Shown one piece after another: positions 14,993 through 25,366 of a DNA stretch of 26,575 nt (position 1 is its first letter; every line of letters starts with the position of its first letter). The notes below the pieces were generated by a model that had not been told where the DNA came from, made no database searches, and saw nothing but the letters and a program-made list of their open reading frames with translations. A program made the position numbers and the translations under genes. Source of the stretch: an uncultured Cellvibrio sp. (GTDB lineage: Bacteria; Pseudomonadota; Gammaproteobacteria; Pseudomonadales; Cellvibrionaceae); assembly GCA_946481735.1 (NCBI GenBank), contig CAMLOU010000044.1, positions 1-26,575 on the forward strand, written 5' to 3'.

Positions 14993-15484
14993 TTATTCCG
15001 TCGGCACCACACTATCCACACTGCGCCCTTTATTGAGACACAAAGATAAACACTCGCCAAGGAATTGGTTGATCTGCAATTTTTCGTCGCTTTGATACAT
15101 CGAACGATTGGGGTATTCGTAACGCGGACGTAAACGTCTGTGCCCTTCCCACGCTAATACCTCAGCCACTTTGGCATCGTGGTACATACGCAGGGTTAAA
15201 CATGGCATTTGTAACCAGCGGGTGATGGGCGCGACCGGTGATTGCCGGAATTGGAAGGTAGTGGTGTAGGGCGAGCGCTCAATCACTCGCAGGATCTGTA
15301 ACCACTCCTGTTGGCCGCGCGTCACCATAAAACGGTATTCGTCCTGGGTCAGACCGGTAACGAGTTTTTGCAGCCGCAGGTAGTTGGCTTCGCATTCTGC
15401 CATCTGCAAAGGAAAATCCACCTTGTAAGGTTCCTTGTAAGTGGCGTGTTCAGGCATTGGCCTGTTGATGCGAAGTGTATACAT
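14993..15484 (-). CDS. yqiB: DUF1249 family protein YqiB
   Basis: This is a cytosolic DUF1249 protein of unknown function, the homologue of E. coli YqiB. Landmarks are AECEANYLRLQKL, TTTFQFRQ, ITRWLQMPCLTLRMYHDAKV (the family's MxVRxYHDAxVAEV core), RPRYEYPN and DEKLQINQFLGECL. With the ATG at 15484 (MYTLRINRP) it is 163 residues; a later ATG at 15457 (MPEHATY) is nearly as good, and the frame extends to a GTG at 15517. E. coli YqiB is about 140 residues. The gene order nudF-yqiB on this strand is that of E. coli and Pseudomonas, but the usual next gene, cpdA, is 11.5 kb away. Confidence 0.9.
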   Translation of the reverse strand: MYTLRINRPMPEHATYKEPYKVDFPLQMAECEANYLRLQKLVTGLTQDEYRFMVTRGQQEWLQILRVIERSPYTTTFQFRQSPVAPITRWLQMPCLTLRMYHDAKVAEVLAWEGHRRLRPRYEYPNRSMYQSDEKLQINQFLGECLSLCLNKGRSVDSVVPTE

Positions 15485-15589
15485 AGACTCTTTTTCAATA
15501 AGTAAGACGAGAACCACACCCGCTGTTAACTGCGGGCTGTCATAAAACTATTCATCTTGAATCAAGTGTTAGCCAGGCACGGAATTAAG

Positions 15590-16219
15590 TCAATCCGCCG
15601 GGGTGACATTTTCCGCTTGCAAACGGGGCCGATTCAGTTGTAGCCATTGTAAGCTAATCAATGCTGCAGCATTGTTAAACGCACCACCCAGCAGCTCGGC
15701 AAAGACATCATCAGCAGCAAAGACGTGCATGCGGATGTCCTCGCCCTCTTCCGGCAAACCATATATTCCACCTGCCTGACTAAGGTCGCACAGACCGCAA
15801 TAGAGGTGCAACTTTTCGTCGCTGCCGCCCGGGCTGGACAGGTAATTGCAGATATATTCCATGGCGTAAGGCCTGACATCGGCCTCTTCGATAAGCTCCC
15901 GGCGGGCAACGTCTTCCGGCGTTTCACCCGCTTCCAGCATGCCGGCTACCACTTCGTAACACCAGGGACCGTGAGGCTCATTCATGGCACCGACACGGAA
16001 TTGTTCGACCATGCCAATCAGATCACGGGCAGGATCATAAAGCACCACACCGACCGCTTCACCGCGCAGGAAAAGTTCGCGACCGATTTCGTGCCCCCAG
16101 CCACCGTGAAATAATTTGTGGCGGAGGAAGACTTTTTCAACGCGGAAGAAGCGCTTGTAAAGTTCTTCGCGGCGCAGGATGTCTACGTCGTCGCGGGTGA
16201 ATTGGGGTTTTTCAATCAT
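15590..16219 (-). CDS. nudF: ADP-ribose pyrophosphatase (Nudix hydrolase)
   Basis: This enzyme hydrolyses ADP-ribose to AMP and ribose 5-phosphate. The 209-residue protein has the Nudix box at 93-115 (G93, E99, R107-E108, E111-E112), preceded by WCYEVVAGM and followed by SSPGGSDEKLHLY, typical of the NudF/ADPRase family. The position normally held by Gly in the REUXEEXGU motif is Asp114. The catalytic Arg and Glu residues are intact, so activity is expected. The start ATG has AGGA six bases upstream. A REP repeat fills the gap to thiC. Confidence 0.93.
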   Translation of the reverse strand: MIEKPQFTRDDVDILRREELYKRFFRVEKVFLRHKLFHGGWGHEIGRELFLRGEAVGVVLYDPARDLIGMVEQFRVGAMNEPHGPWCYEVVAGMLEAGETPEDVARRELIEEADVRPYAMEYICNYLSSPGGSDEKLHLYCGLCDLSQAGGIYGLPEEGEDIRMHVFAADDVFAELLGGAFNNAAALISLQWLQLNRPRLQAENVTPAD

Positions 16220-16241
16220 TGTTGGTCCTGTATAAAAATTT

Positions 16242-16277
16242 GTCGGATTACGGCGCTTTGCGCCTAATCCGACCTAC
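16242..16277 (-). repeat. REP-type palindromic repeat, copy C
   Basis: The arms are GTCGGATTA (16242-16250) and TAATCCGAC (16265-16273), the inner stem is GGCGC/GCGCC around TTT, and the GTAG foot lies at 16274-16277 on the minus strand. It occupies most of the 66-nt gap between thiC and nudF, so it would fold in a joint transcript. Confidence 0.88.
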
Positions 16278-16285
16278 GGGATAAA

Positions 16286-18217
<1,932 letters not shown>

Positions 18218-18241
18218 TTAGGGCCAGTAAGTGTCTGGCTA

Positions 18242-19060
18242 TTAATAAAATGAATGGAAATGATGGACCGGCCCTGCACCCTGCCCGATGTGTAATTCAT
18301 CGGCACGGGCCAATGCCTGGTGAAGATAGGTTTTGGCCTGGGCAACCGCTTCCGACAGTGTCAGCTGACGAGCCATCCCAGCCGCAATGGCTGACGCCAG
18401 GGTGCAGCCGGTACCGTGGGTGTTGCGCGTGGAGAGACGCGGTGCTGAAAAAGTCTGGGTGCCGTCATCCGTCAATAGAATATCTTCAGCATGGGCTCCT
18501 TCGCCGTGACCACCTTTAATCAATACCGCCTGCGTACCCAGCGCATGCAAACGTTTAGCCTGACGCAGACGGTCGGCGTGGGTGCGTGCGAGCCCGTCAT
18601 TCAATAAGGCGGCGGCTTCATAAAGGTTGGGGGTAATCAGGGTGGCGCGAGGTAATAAACGGGTGATCAACGCCTGAACGGCGTCTTCCGCCAGCAGGCG
18701 ATCACCGCTGGTCGCCACCATCACCGGGTCTACGATCAAGGGTATTGCCGTGTAATCCGCCAGGCTGTCGGCGACGGCATGGATGATATCCGCCGTGGCT
18801 AACATGCCGGTTTTGATCGCGGCGACAGGAATGTCTGTCAGCACGGAAGCGATCTGTGCGGACACGAAGTCCGGCGGCACCGGCCAGACACCCTGCACCC
18901 CCAGCGTATTCTGGGCCGTCAGGGAGGTGATCGCACTGCAACCAAACACACCCAGGGCAGAAAAGGTTTTGAGGTCGGCCTGGATACCGGCACCGCCGCC
19001 GCTGTCGCTGCCCGCGATCGTCAGCGCAATGGGGGTTGATGAATGAGTCGATGAAGTCAT
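18242..19060 (-). CDS. thiD: Hydroxymethylpyrimidine/phosphomethylpyrimidine kinase ThiD
   Basis: ThiD phosphorylates HMP and then HMP-P to HMP-PP for thiamine phosphate synthesis. This 272-residue ribokinase-fold protein has [20 protein letters not shown] at 11-30, [28 protein letters not shown] and the C-terminal [14 protein letters not shown] with Cys219. The frame is open upstream to 19213 through the riboswitch; the ATG at 19060 is chosen because the family N-terminus begins there and GCGGAAAG is suitably placed. That ribosome binding site is part of a 7-bp hairpin. No thiE fusion is present, and the protein ends soon after the kinase domain. Confidence 0.96.
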   Translation of the reverse strand: MTSSTHSSTPIALTIAGSDSGGGAGIQADLKTFSALGVFGCSAITSLTAQNTLGVQGVWPVPPDFVSAQIASVLTDIPVAAIKTGMLATADIIHAVADSLADYTAIPLIVDPVMVATSGDRLLAEDAVQALITRLLPRATLITPNLYEAAALLNDGLARTHADRLRQAKRLHALGTQAVLIKGGHGEGAHAEDILLTDDGTQTFSAPRLSTRNTHGTGCTLASAIAAGMARQLTLSEAVAQAKTYLHQALARADELHIGQGAGPVHHFHSFY

Positions 19061-19064
19061 GGGC

Positions 19065-19096
19065 TTTCCGCAGGTGGCAGATATATGACGCGGAAA
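19065..19096 (-). promoter_or_regulatory. Hairpin sequestering the thiD ribosome binding site (riboswitch expression platform)
   Basis: On the minus strand TTTCCGC (19096-19090) can pair perfectly with GCGGAAA (19071-19065), which contains the thiD Shine-Dalgarno sequence four to nine bases before the ATG. The loop is 18 nt. It lies between the TPP aptamer and thiD and suggests translational control. Confidence 0.6.
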
Positions 19097-19145
19097 CAGC
19101 AGGAGGGCAAGGCGGCAGACGCCGGGGATAACTTGAATCTCGTTG

Positions 19146-19226
19146 CTCTCGTTTCCTACGCCGGTACTAACCGGATCAGGTCGACGGGTATCTCTCAGCC
19201 TAAAAATCAGCACCCCGACAAGAATG
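19146..19226 (-). ncRNA. TPP (THI-box) riboswitch upstream of thiD-thiC
   Basis: On the minus strand the sequence contains, in order, GGGGTGC, GGCTGAGAGATACCC, ACCTGATCCGGTTAGTACCG and GCGTAGGAA, the strictly conserved core of the TPP aptamer. P1 can close as CTTGT with ACGAG (19148-19152). The thiD start is about 85 nt downstream. Confidence 0.97.
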
Positions 19227-19650
19227 GGGGCAGTCTAGTGAACTCAGGGAGGCATGTAAAGCGAGGCGCTTTGTTGCTCTACTGACAGGATCTGACACCG
19301 ACGACCGCCATACTCGCGCCCGCTGCCATTGGTTTATGTGAACCCGACAGTTGAACAACATCAATGATATTCAACAGGGCACGGGCGTTTTATTTTGCCC
19401 GGCGGGTGAATCCAAATTCGCTGTTAATGGAGTCTTAATATCCGTCTCGTAGCCTTTGCTCGCGATGAACCAAGATGTCGGGATTTGCGTAGACTGCGCA
19501 GGGATTATGGTTACACTTAATGACATTCGTCATGTTTACTCTTTTTAACTTGCTGGGTTAAAGTGCTCGCTCGACCACCCCGGCACAACTCGCTACACTC
19601 ACCGCTGCCATGCGTTTGCTTATTGGACGATTTTTACCTTGGACACCTCT
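19227..19650. promoter_or_regulatory. Intergenic region between the thi riboswitch and tolC
   Basis: This stretch of about 420 bp holds no convincing gene. It must contain the promoter for the thi transcript (minus) and the tolC promoter (plus). It contains a small palindrome, ATGAC-ATTC-GTCAT (19520-19533), about 120 bp before tolC, and a short GGGC/GCCC hairpin around 19380-19400 with no clear function. Confidence 0.55.
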
Positions 19651-21054
19651 ATGAAGAAAACAAAACTTTATCTGTTGGTTGGATTATTTTCCTTTGGCCC
19701 GCTCTCGGCCAGCGCCAATAGTTTGCTGGATATCTACGAGCTCGCACTCAAGAATGATGCACAACTGAAAGCAGACACCGCTGCCTATGAAGCGGCTCAG
19801 GAATTGCGTAATTTGAATCGCGCCGGGCTGTTACCTCAAATTAACGCCAGTGCGACTTACTCTGAAAGCGATAGCGACGTTACCAATAACTCAAACACAC
19901 CCGTCATTCCGGACCCTACTGACCCAACTGATACGGGCGGTGTAGGAAACATCAACTCAACCCGCACCGGTTGGGAAATCTCGTTGCAACAACCCTTATT
20001 TAACATGTCCTCCTGGTACACCTATAAGCAAGGTGTAAAGTTGAGCGAGCAAGCCGAAGCCCAGTTCGGGGCTGATCAGCAAAGCCTGATCGTTCGTGTC
20101 GCTGAAGCTTACTTCAATGTATTGCGCGCAGTAGACACCTTGGAAGCCACGATCGCGGAAGAGAATGCCTTGTCCCATCAATTGGAGCAAACTCGCCAAC
20201 GCTTTGAAGTAGGTTTAACGGCAATTACTGAAGTGCACGAAGCACAGGCCGCTTACGACAGTGCAACCGCAGCGACTCTTGAAGCGCGCGGCAATTTGAA
20301 TATCAATTTTGAAGCACTGGAAGTGCTGACCGGCCAAAGCCACGAGCAGATCGCCCCGCTGGCACCGCAATTTCCGGTTGTTGAGCCCGTACCCGCAGAT
20401 CGTCACGAGTGGGTTGAGTTTTCATTGAAGAATAACTACTCGCTTAAAGCGGCTCGCCTGGGTGCAGAAGCCGCGCGGCAAGTCGCCAAAAGTGCTCGTT
20501 CCGGTCACCTTCCCACGGTAACGGCATCGCTGGGCTACAGCGATTATGACGATGACGGTGAAAGATACGGTGTGTCTCAGGACTACAACACAGAAGGCTC
20601 CTCGGTGGCAGTGACCCTGAACGTGCCCATCTTCAGCGGTGGCAGAGTATCGGCAGAACGCCGTCAAACCTTTGCTCAGGCCACTCAATCACAGGAACTC
20701 TTTAACAGCACCCAGCGCAGCATCATCCAATCCACCCGCGCCTTGCATCTGTCGGTAGAGACCGGGGTCGCGCGCGTGCAAGCGCGCAAGCAGGCCATCG
20801 TGTCCAGTCAGAGTGCGTTGGAGGCCACCCAATCCGGTTACGAAGTGGGAACGCGTAACCTGGTGGAAGTGCTCCAGTCACAACGTCAGTTGTATCAGGC
20901 ACGCCGTGATTATGCGACCGCGTTGTATGACTACATCATCAATACCATCCAGCTGCGTGAGGCCGCCGGTATGCTGACCCCCGCCGATGTACAGGAAGTG
21001 GATAAGTGGTTACAGGACAATGCCCCGGTAAACCGCAGTCAATACCAGCTGTAA
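19651..21054 (+). CDS. tolC: TolC family outer membrane efflux/secretion channel
   Basis: TolC trimers form the outer-membrane and periplasmic channel of RND, ABC and MFS efflux pumps and of type I secretion. The 467-residue precursor has a signal peptide (MKKTKLYLLVGLFSF..., likely cut after Ala22 in SASA-NS), two repeated halves of coiled-coil helices with beta-strand pairs (SLQQPLFNMSSWYTY and VTLNVPIFSGGRVSAERR), and the typical YEVGTRNLVEVLQSQRQLYQ near the end. An extracellular loop near residues 75-100 is Asn/Pro/Asp/Thr-rich. I chose the ATG at 19651 over the in-frame TTG at 19639; GGACACC precedes it. A strong terminator follows. Location next to nudF and thiC is conserved in related genomes. 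Confidence 0.96.
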   Translation: MKKTKLYLLVGLFSFGPLSASANSLLDIYELALKNDAQLKADTAAYEAAQELRNLNRAGLLPQINASATYSESDSDVTNNSNTPVIPDPTDPTDTGGVGNINSTRTGWEISLQQPLFNMSSWYTYKQGVKLSEQAEAQFGADQQSLIVRVAEAYFNVLRAVDTLEATIAEENALSHQLEQTRQRFEVGLTAITEVHEAQAAYDSATAATLEARGNLNINFEALEVLTGQSHEQIAPLAPQFPVVEPVPADRHEWVEFSLKNNYSLKAARLGAEAARQVAKSARSGHLPTVTASLGYSDYDDDGERYGVSQDYNTEGSSVAVTLNVPIFSGGRVSAERRQTFAQATQSQELFNSTQRSIIQSTRALHLSVETGVARVQARKQAIVSSQSALEATQSGYEVGTRNLVEVLQSQRQLYQARRDYATALYDYIINTIQLREAAGMLTPADVQEVDKWLQDNAPVNRSQYQL

Positions 21055-21062
21055 TGTGTTAA

Positions 21063-21103
21063 TAAAAAAATCCCCCTCGCCGCACGCAAGGGGGATTTTT
21101 TTA
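21063..21103 (+). terminator. Strong intrinsic terminator after tolC
   Basis: CCCCC (21072-21076) pairs with GGGGG (21090-21094), extended by T-A and by the A7/T7 tracts, followed by the T run 21096-21102. It starts 9 nt after the tolC stop. The A tract on the left arm would allow it to work in both directions. Confidence 0.93.
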
Positions 21104-21243
21104 TGCCCATACATTTTTGTTTTCCCACCTGTTTCCATCGCCCATCACACCAGTTCATCTGACAGGCGCGGACAATCGCGTTGCCTCGTCCTGAGGGTCG
21201 GTGTACATTCCGCTGGCTGTGCCATTGCCCTGACGTGCTGCCT

Positions 21244-22056
21244 ATGGATATCGAACTGCTTAAAACCTTTATTGAAGTTACCCAGGTGCGCCACTTCGGT
21301 CGCGCTGCTGACAACCTGTTCCTGACGCCCGCCGCGGTCAGTGCGCGGATTCGCCAGTTGGAACAAATGCTTGGTGTTACCTTGCTGCACCGTATTCGCG
21401 GCAATATCCAGATGACGGCGGAAGGAGAACGCCTGCTGCCCCATGCAAAAAAGTTGCTGCGCGCCTGGTCGGAGACGCTGGAAGACCTGTCGATCAAACT
21501 GGAGCCGGAAACCCATCTGACGGTAGGCACCACGGCGTCGGTGTGGCAGTGCGAACTGCCCGAGCTTGTCCAGACACTGTTATCCGTCTCTGCCAGCCGG
21601 GGGTTATCGGTTGAGTCGCTGTCGCACCTGGAATTGATTACCCAGATCCTCGCCCAGCAACTGGATCTGGCGGTGGTATTGGACTTGCCGCAACACCCTG
21701 AGCTACACACCATCAAGATCGCCGAACAGGAATTGACCCTGTGGCGTTCGACCGAAACAAGCTCGCCATCCACGCCCTACCTGTTTATCGAATGGAGCGC
21801 GGCTTTCGCTGCATTTCACCACAAGCGCGTCGCCGGTATTGAATCTCGATTGCGCACCACAGAGGCCGCCCTGGGTATCCAGTTTATGGCACAGGCCGCA
21901 GCCTCTGCCTATCTGCCCTCCACCCTCGCTTTAGCTGGGCGTGGCTTTTATCGGGTAGCTGACGCACCGCGTTTTGTGCAACCCATTTATCTGGTCTATA
22001 AAGCAGGAAGAGAACACGACGCCGCATTAGCGCCCGTGCTGGCGACACTCAAATAG
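21244..22056 (+). CDS. LysR-family transcriptional regulator, HdfR-like
   Basis: This 270-residue regulator has an N-terminal winged helix-turn-helix (about 1-60: MDIELLKTFIEVTQVRHFGR, AADNLFLTPAAVSARIRQLE, LGVTLLHR) that closely resembles E. coli HdfR, a repressor of the flagellar flhDC operon. The C-terminal effector domain is less conserved. The open frame begins at 21181, but the ATG at 21244 gives the exact family start; the ribosome binding site is weak. It is isolated from tolC by the terminator, so probably transcribed separately. Targets cannot be read from the window. Confidence 0.88.
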   Translation: MDIELLKTFIEVTQVRHFGRAADNLFLTPAAVSARIRQLEQMLGVTLLHRIRGNIQMTAEGERLLPHAKKLLRAWSETLEDLSIKLEPETHLTVGTTASVWQCELPELVQTLLSVSASRGLSVESLSHLELITQILAQQLDLAVVLDLPQHPELHTIKIAEQELTLWRSTETSSPSTPYLFIEWSAAFAAFHHKRVAGIESRLRTTEAALGIQFMAQAAASAYLPSTLALAGRGFYRVADAPRFVQPIYLVYKAGREHDAALAPVLATLK

Positions 22057-22092
22057 AGAGCTGCAACTGGGATGTTGATGGGGAAAATGCAT

Positions 22093-22131
22093 GCTAACTG
22101 GCTGGCGGCGGGCTCGGGCAAACCAGTTAGC
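22093..22131. terminator. 9-bp inverted repeat between convergent genes
   Basis: GCTAACTGG (22093-22101) and CCAGTTAGC (22123-22131) have a GC-rich 21-nt spacer. It lies between the stops of the LysR gene and the PA3496-like gene. There is no T run on the plus strand and only a weak one on the minus strand, so a terminator role is uncertain. Confidence 0.4.
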
Positions 22132-22156
22132 CGGAATGACAAGGTGGGCGGGTTAA

Positions 22157-22360
22157 TTAAAAATCCAGTTCGGACAAATCATCAAACCCAAGTTGCTCCT
22201 TGAGACGGCGACGCTCCAATCTGTCTTCGATCTTGCGACGCATTTCAAGCATGTGTTGGCTCGCTTCTTTACCGGTGAGCTTGGGTTGCTCGTCATCGTC
22301 GATATCGATCACATCATTCAACAAATCAGCATCAGCAGGGCTATGTTCATCGACAGACAT
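22157..22360 (-). CDS. Small acidic PA3496-family-like hypothetical protein
   Basis: This 67-residue protein has an acidic N-terminal half (DLLNDVIDIDDDEQP) and a charged helical C-terminal half (MRRKIEDRLERRRLKEQLG, then FDDLSELDF). The R.IEd.LE.+RL+..L pattern is that of the PA3496 family of gammaproteobacterial proteins of unknown function. The ATG at 22360 has GGAG seven bases upstream, which favours it over the longer frame to 22468, whose extension is hydrophobic and unrelated. I assign no function. Confidence 0.8.
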   Translation of the reverse strand: MSVDEHSPADADLLNDVIDIDDDEQPKLTGKEASQHMLEMRRKIEDRLERRRLKEQLGFDDLSELDF

Positions 22361-22645
22361 AAAACTACTCCAGAATCGACAGATAAGGGATGTTAACGCA
22401 ACTGCTACAACAACAACCGGGACCATGTCAGCCACAAAGGTGGGCTGCCGATTGACATCTGCCGCCACCTTTTTACCGGTTCAGGCAGTTTGTCCCGCGC
22501 TATTTATCATAGCTATGACGCCAAACAAAGCAAAAAAAATTTGTCGAGATGAATAATATTTTTCATTTTACCGACCGCCCCTGGCCAAGTAAAAACCGCA
22601 CCCAGCACGGCGACGCAGACACCGCACTACCCATGAGGAGAAACC

Positions 22646-23101
22646 GTGGCCACGACAGAACAACAGCTGATCGGCTGGCGAGAGTGGATTACATTAACCG
22701 ACTTTGACGCCACTCGCATTAAGGTCAAGGTGGACACCGGAGCCAAAACCAGCGCCCTGCACACCTATTACGTCACGCCATTTGAGCGGAACGGTGAAGC
22801 CTGGGTGAGATTTGGGCTACATCCCCTGCAAGGGTGTACCACCAGCAGTATCGAATGTGAGGCACCGATCAAGGACCGGCGGCAGGTCACCGATTCCGGT
22901 GGGCATCGCGAGTGGCGATTTGTCATTGAAACAACCGTTCAACTCAAGGACCGGCAGTTTCCTATCGAAATTACCCTGACGGACCGGGAAAATATGCGCT
23001 TTCGTATGTTGCTGGGCCGTAGCGCTCTGCGGCAGGGTTACGTCGTCGACAGCGCCAAATCTTTTGTCCTGGGCGGCAGCAAGAGTGAACCACCCGTGTA
23101 A
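22646..23101 (+). CDS. rimB: RimK-associated retropepsin-like aspartic protease (RimB / ATP-dependent zinc protease family)
   Basis: This 151-residue cytosolic protein has the signature DTGAKTSALH (30-39), the retropepsin-like active-site motif of the family annotated as putative ATP-dependent zinc protease, and the family end MLLGRSALRQGYVVD. In Pseudomonas the RimB protein acts with RimA and RimK to tune glutamate tailing of ribosomal protein S6. The start is a GTG with AGGAG five bases upstream. rimK follows after 74 nt on the same strand, which supports a RimB role here. Confidence 0.9.
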   Translation: MATTEQQLIGWREWITLTDFDATRIKVKVDTGAKTSALHTYYVTPFERNGEAWVRFGLHPLQGCTTSSIECEAPIKDRRQVTDSGGHREWRFVIETTVQLKDRQFPIEITLTDRENMRFRMLLGRSALRQGYVVDSAKSFVLGGSKSEPPV

Positions 23102-23175
23102 ATCACGGCCTCAGTGCTTACGCCCGGCGTAACAGTCCTTATACAACTCCCTAATTTATTTACCTCGGTCATTTT

Positions 23176-24081
23176 ATGAAAATTGCCATACTGTCTCGCA
23201 ATCGCCGTTTGTACTCTACCCGCCGCCTGGTGGAAGCCGGGGTCAAGCGCGGCCACGAGATGCATGTCATCGATATATTGAAGTGTTACATGGACATCAC
23301 CTCGTCCAGCCCGGCGATCTGGTATATGGGCAACAAACTGGAAGATTTTGATGCGGTTATTCCGCGCATCGGCGCCTCCGTTACTCACTACGGCCTGGCA
23401 GTGATTCGCCAGTTCGAGATGATGGGGGTTTACTGCCTGACGGAATCTGTGGCGCTGGGCCGTTCGCGCGACAAACTGCGCGCCCTGCAATTGCTCTCAC
23501 GCAAAGGCCTGGGCTTGCCCAAGACCAGCTTTGCTTACAACGTTCACGACACCAAGGAGCTGATCAAACTGGTGGGCGGCACGCCGCTGGTGCTCAAACT
23601 CTGTGAAGGCACCCAGGGTCGCGGTATCGTGCTGGCCGAAACCCCCAAGGCGGCAGAGAGTGTGATCGAAGCCTTCCGCGAATTGCGCGCTGAATTTCTG
23701 GTGCAGGAATTTATCAAGGAAGCCGGCGGCAGCGATGTGCGCTGTTTTGTGATCGGCAATAAGATTGTGGCAGCCATGCAACGCACCGCGCAGGAAGGCG
23801 AATTCCGCTCCAACCTGCACCGTGGCGGTACAGCCAGGATCACCAAACTCACCCCCACGGAGCGGCGCACCGCGATCAAAGCGGCTACGACCATGGGCTT
23901 GCACGTCGCCGGTGTGGATTTGCTACGCTCCAGCCGGGGTCCGCTGGTGATGGAGGTGAACTCGTCGCCGGGCCTGGAAGGTATTGAAGCCGCCACCAAA
24001 AAAGATATCGCTGACGCCATCATCGCCTTCACCGAAGAAAACGCCCGCCCCCACGCCAACCGTACCCGCGGACAAGGCTAA
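23176..24081 (+). CDS. rimK: Ribosomal protein S6--L-glutamate ligase RimK
   Basis: RimK is an ATP-grasp ligase that adds glutamates to the C-terminus of ribosomal protein S6 (and can make poly-alpha-glutamate). At 301 residues it has the length of E. coli RimK (300). Conserved blocks are [89 protein letters not shown] and [13 protein letters not shown], the last carrying the Mg-binding Glu and Asn. No strong Shine-Dalgarno precedes the ATG (CTCGGTCATTTT), which may fit coupling to rimB. A REP repeat follows the stop. Confidence 0.97.
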   Translation: MKIAILSRNRRLYSTRRLVEAGVKRGHEMHVIDILKCYMDITSSSPAIWYMGNKLEDFDAVIPRIGASVTHYGLAVIRQFEMMGVYCLTESVALGRSRDKLRALQLLSRKGLGLPKTSFAYNVHDTKELIKLVGGTPLVLKLCEGTQGRGIVLAETPKAAESVIEAFRELRAEFLVQEFIKEAGGSDVRCFVIGNKIVAAMQRTAQEGEFRSNLHRGGTARITKLTPTERRTAIKAATTMGLHVAGVDLLRSSRGPLVMEVNSSPGLEGIEAATKKDIADAIIAFTEENARPHANRTRGQG

Positions 24082-24101
24082 GGGCGATTTCAATACTCTC
24101 C

Positions 24102-24131
24102 GTAGGTCGGATTAGCGCAGCGTAATCCGAC
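24102..24131 (+). repeat. REP-type palindromic repeat, copy D
   Basis: A GTAG foot (24102-24105) is followed by arms GTCGGATTA (24106-24114) and TAATCCGAC (24123-24131). It is the shortest copy, with GCGCAGCG in the loop. It lies between the converging rimK and methyltransferase genes and could help end both transcripts. Confidence 0.87.
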
Positions 24132-24161
24132 AGTACCCACAAGAAAAAACGCAACCCCAGC

Positions 24162-25229
24162 TTACCGACGCACTTCGATAATCAGGTTGAATGCCGTTTC
24201 CGCTGCCCGACGGAAGTGGGTAAACCCCGCCTTGCGGAACACATCGGCCAGTCGCGCCTCACCAGCTTGCGCACCGAGCACCTGTTTGCCACCTTCGGAT
24301 ATCGCATGAGCGCAGCAGATGGTGGTTGAGGCGGCGTAATACATCCGTGCCACCGGCGACAAGTTATCCTCAACCCGATCGTGCGCAAAAGGCTCAACCA
24401 ACATAATCGTTCCCCCCGGTGCCAGCACTCGCTCGGCGTAACAGGCGGCAGCCACCGGGTCGCCCATGTCGTGAAGGCAATCAAAGAAACAGATCAGCCC
24501 GTATTGCTGATCGGGATAATCCGTCGCGCGCGCCACCGCAAAGCTGGCTCGATCAGTCAGCGCCGCATCGGCTGCGTTTTGCCGCGCGGTATAGACGGAG
24601 GCGGCATGGGCATCAAAGCCATAGAAACGGGAGTTTGGAAAAGCCTGGGCCATCAGCACCGTTGAATGGCCGTGGCCACAGCCAACGTCGGCCACCGCCA
24701 TGCCGGCGTCCAATTGCGCTACCACACCATCCAGCGCGGGCAGCCATTGGGAGATCAAACTGCCGCGATACCCATTGCGATAAAACGCGGCCACCCCGCA
24801 ATGCAATCGGCCATCGTGGTCGCCCCAGGCCACACCTTTGCCGGTACGAAATGCAGCCAGTGTTTTCTCTTCGTCAAACCACATGGACGCAGGCACCTGC
24901 CAGGCCGGCGGTACAAATACCGGGCTGGTGTCATCGGCCAACACCATCGCCTGCTCCGGCGACAATTCGTAGGTTCCGCTGACCGCATGGTAGTCAACAT
25001 AGCCGCCGGCGGCCTGGGCGTTGAGCCATTCCAGCACATAACGTTCGGCACAGCCGGCACGCGCTGCCAATTCACCTGCACTGACCGGGCCAGCCCCAGC
25101 CATGGCTTTGTAGAGGCCAAGTTTATTGCCGAGGCTGACCATCACCCCGCCGTAAGCGGAGGACAGATCACCCAGGGCGCGAGCGACAAAAGATTCCAGT
25201 TTACGTTGATCGATAACAGATGCATTCAT
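24162..25229 (-). CDS. Class I SAM-dependent methyltransferase with N-terminal winged-helix domain
   Basis: This 355-residue protein has a winged-helix-like N-terminal domain (about 20-90: SLGNKLGLYKAM, GPVSAGELAARAGCAERYVL, EWLNAQAAGGYV, as in O-methyltransferase dimerisation domains) and a Rossmann methyltransferase domain with DVGCGHGHS at 181-189, FYGFDAHAAS, DCLHDMGDP and LAPGGTIMLVEPF. It belongs to the group that includes Rv2258c-like proteins; the substrate is unknown. I chose the ATG at 25229 (MNASVIDQ) with AAGGAG about 10 nt upstream; the frame is open to 25280. It is transcribed divergently from a GlxA-type regulator, whose target it may be. Confidence 0.88.
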   Translation of the reverse strand: MNASVIDQRKLESFVARALGDLSSAYGGVMVSLGNKLGLYKAMAGAGPVSAGELAARAGCAERYVLEWLNAQAAGGYVDYHAVSGTYELSPEQAMVLADDTSPVFVPPAWQVPASMWFDEEKTLAAFRTGKGVAWGDHDGRLHCGVAAFYRNGYRGSLISQWLPALDGVVAQLDAGMAVADVGCGHGHSTVLMAQAFPNSRFYGFDAHAASVYTARQNAADAALTDRASFAVARATDYPDQQYGLICFFDCLHDMGDPVAAACYAERVLAPGGTIMLVEPFAHDRVEDNLSPVARMYYAASTTICCAHAISEGGKQVLGAQAGEARLADVFRKAGFTHFRRAAETAFNLIIEVRR

Positions 25230-25366
25230 GATGCGACAGCTCCTTGGTGCAATCTTGCGTAGGTTAGATTTCACGCTCATGATTGCAGCCGCACCCGTTG
25301 TACTGAAGAGGCTGAATCACCCGGGATCGGTCCATTCATGCCAAAACCCTTGTCAAGGATCCGCTT

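Noticed and set aside
19061..19213. N-terminal extension of thiD
   Set aside because: It would translate the TPP riboswitch and is unrelated to ThiD; the ATG at 19060 has a good ribosome binding site.
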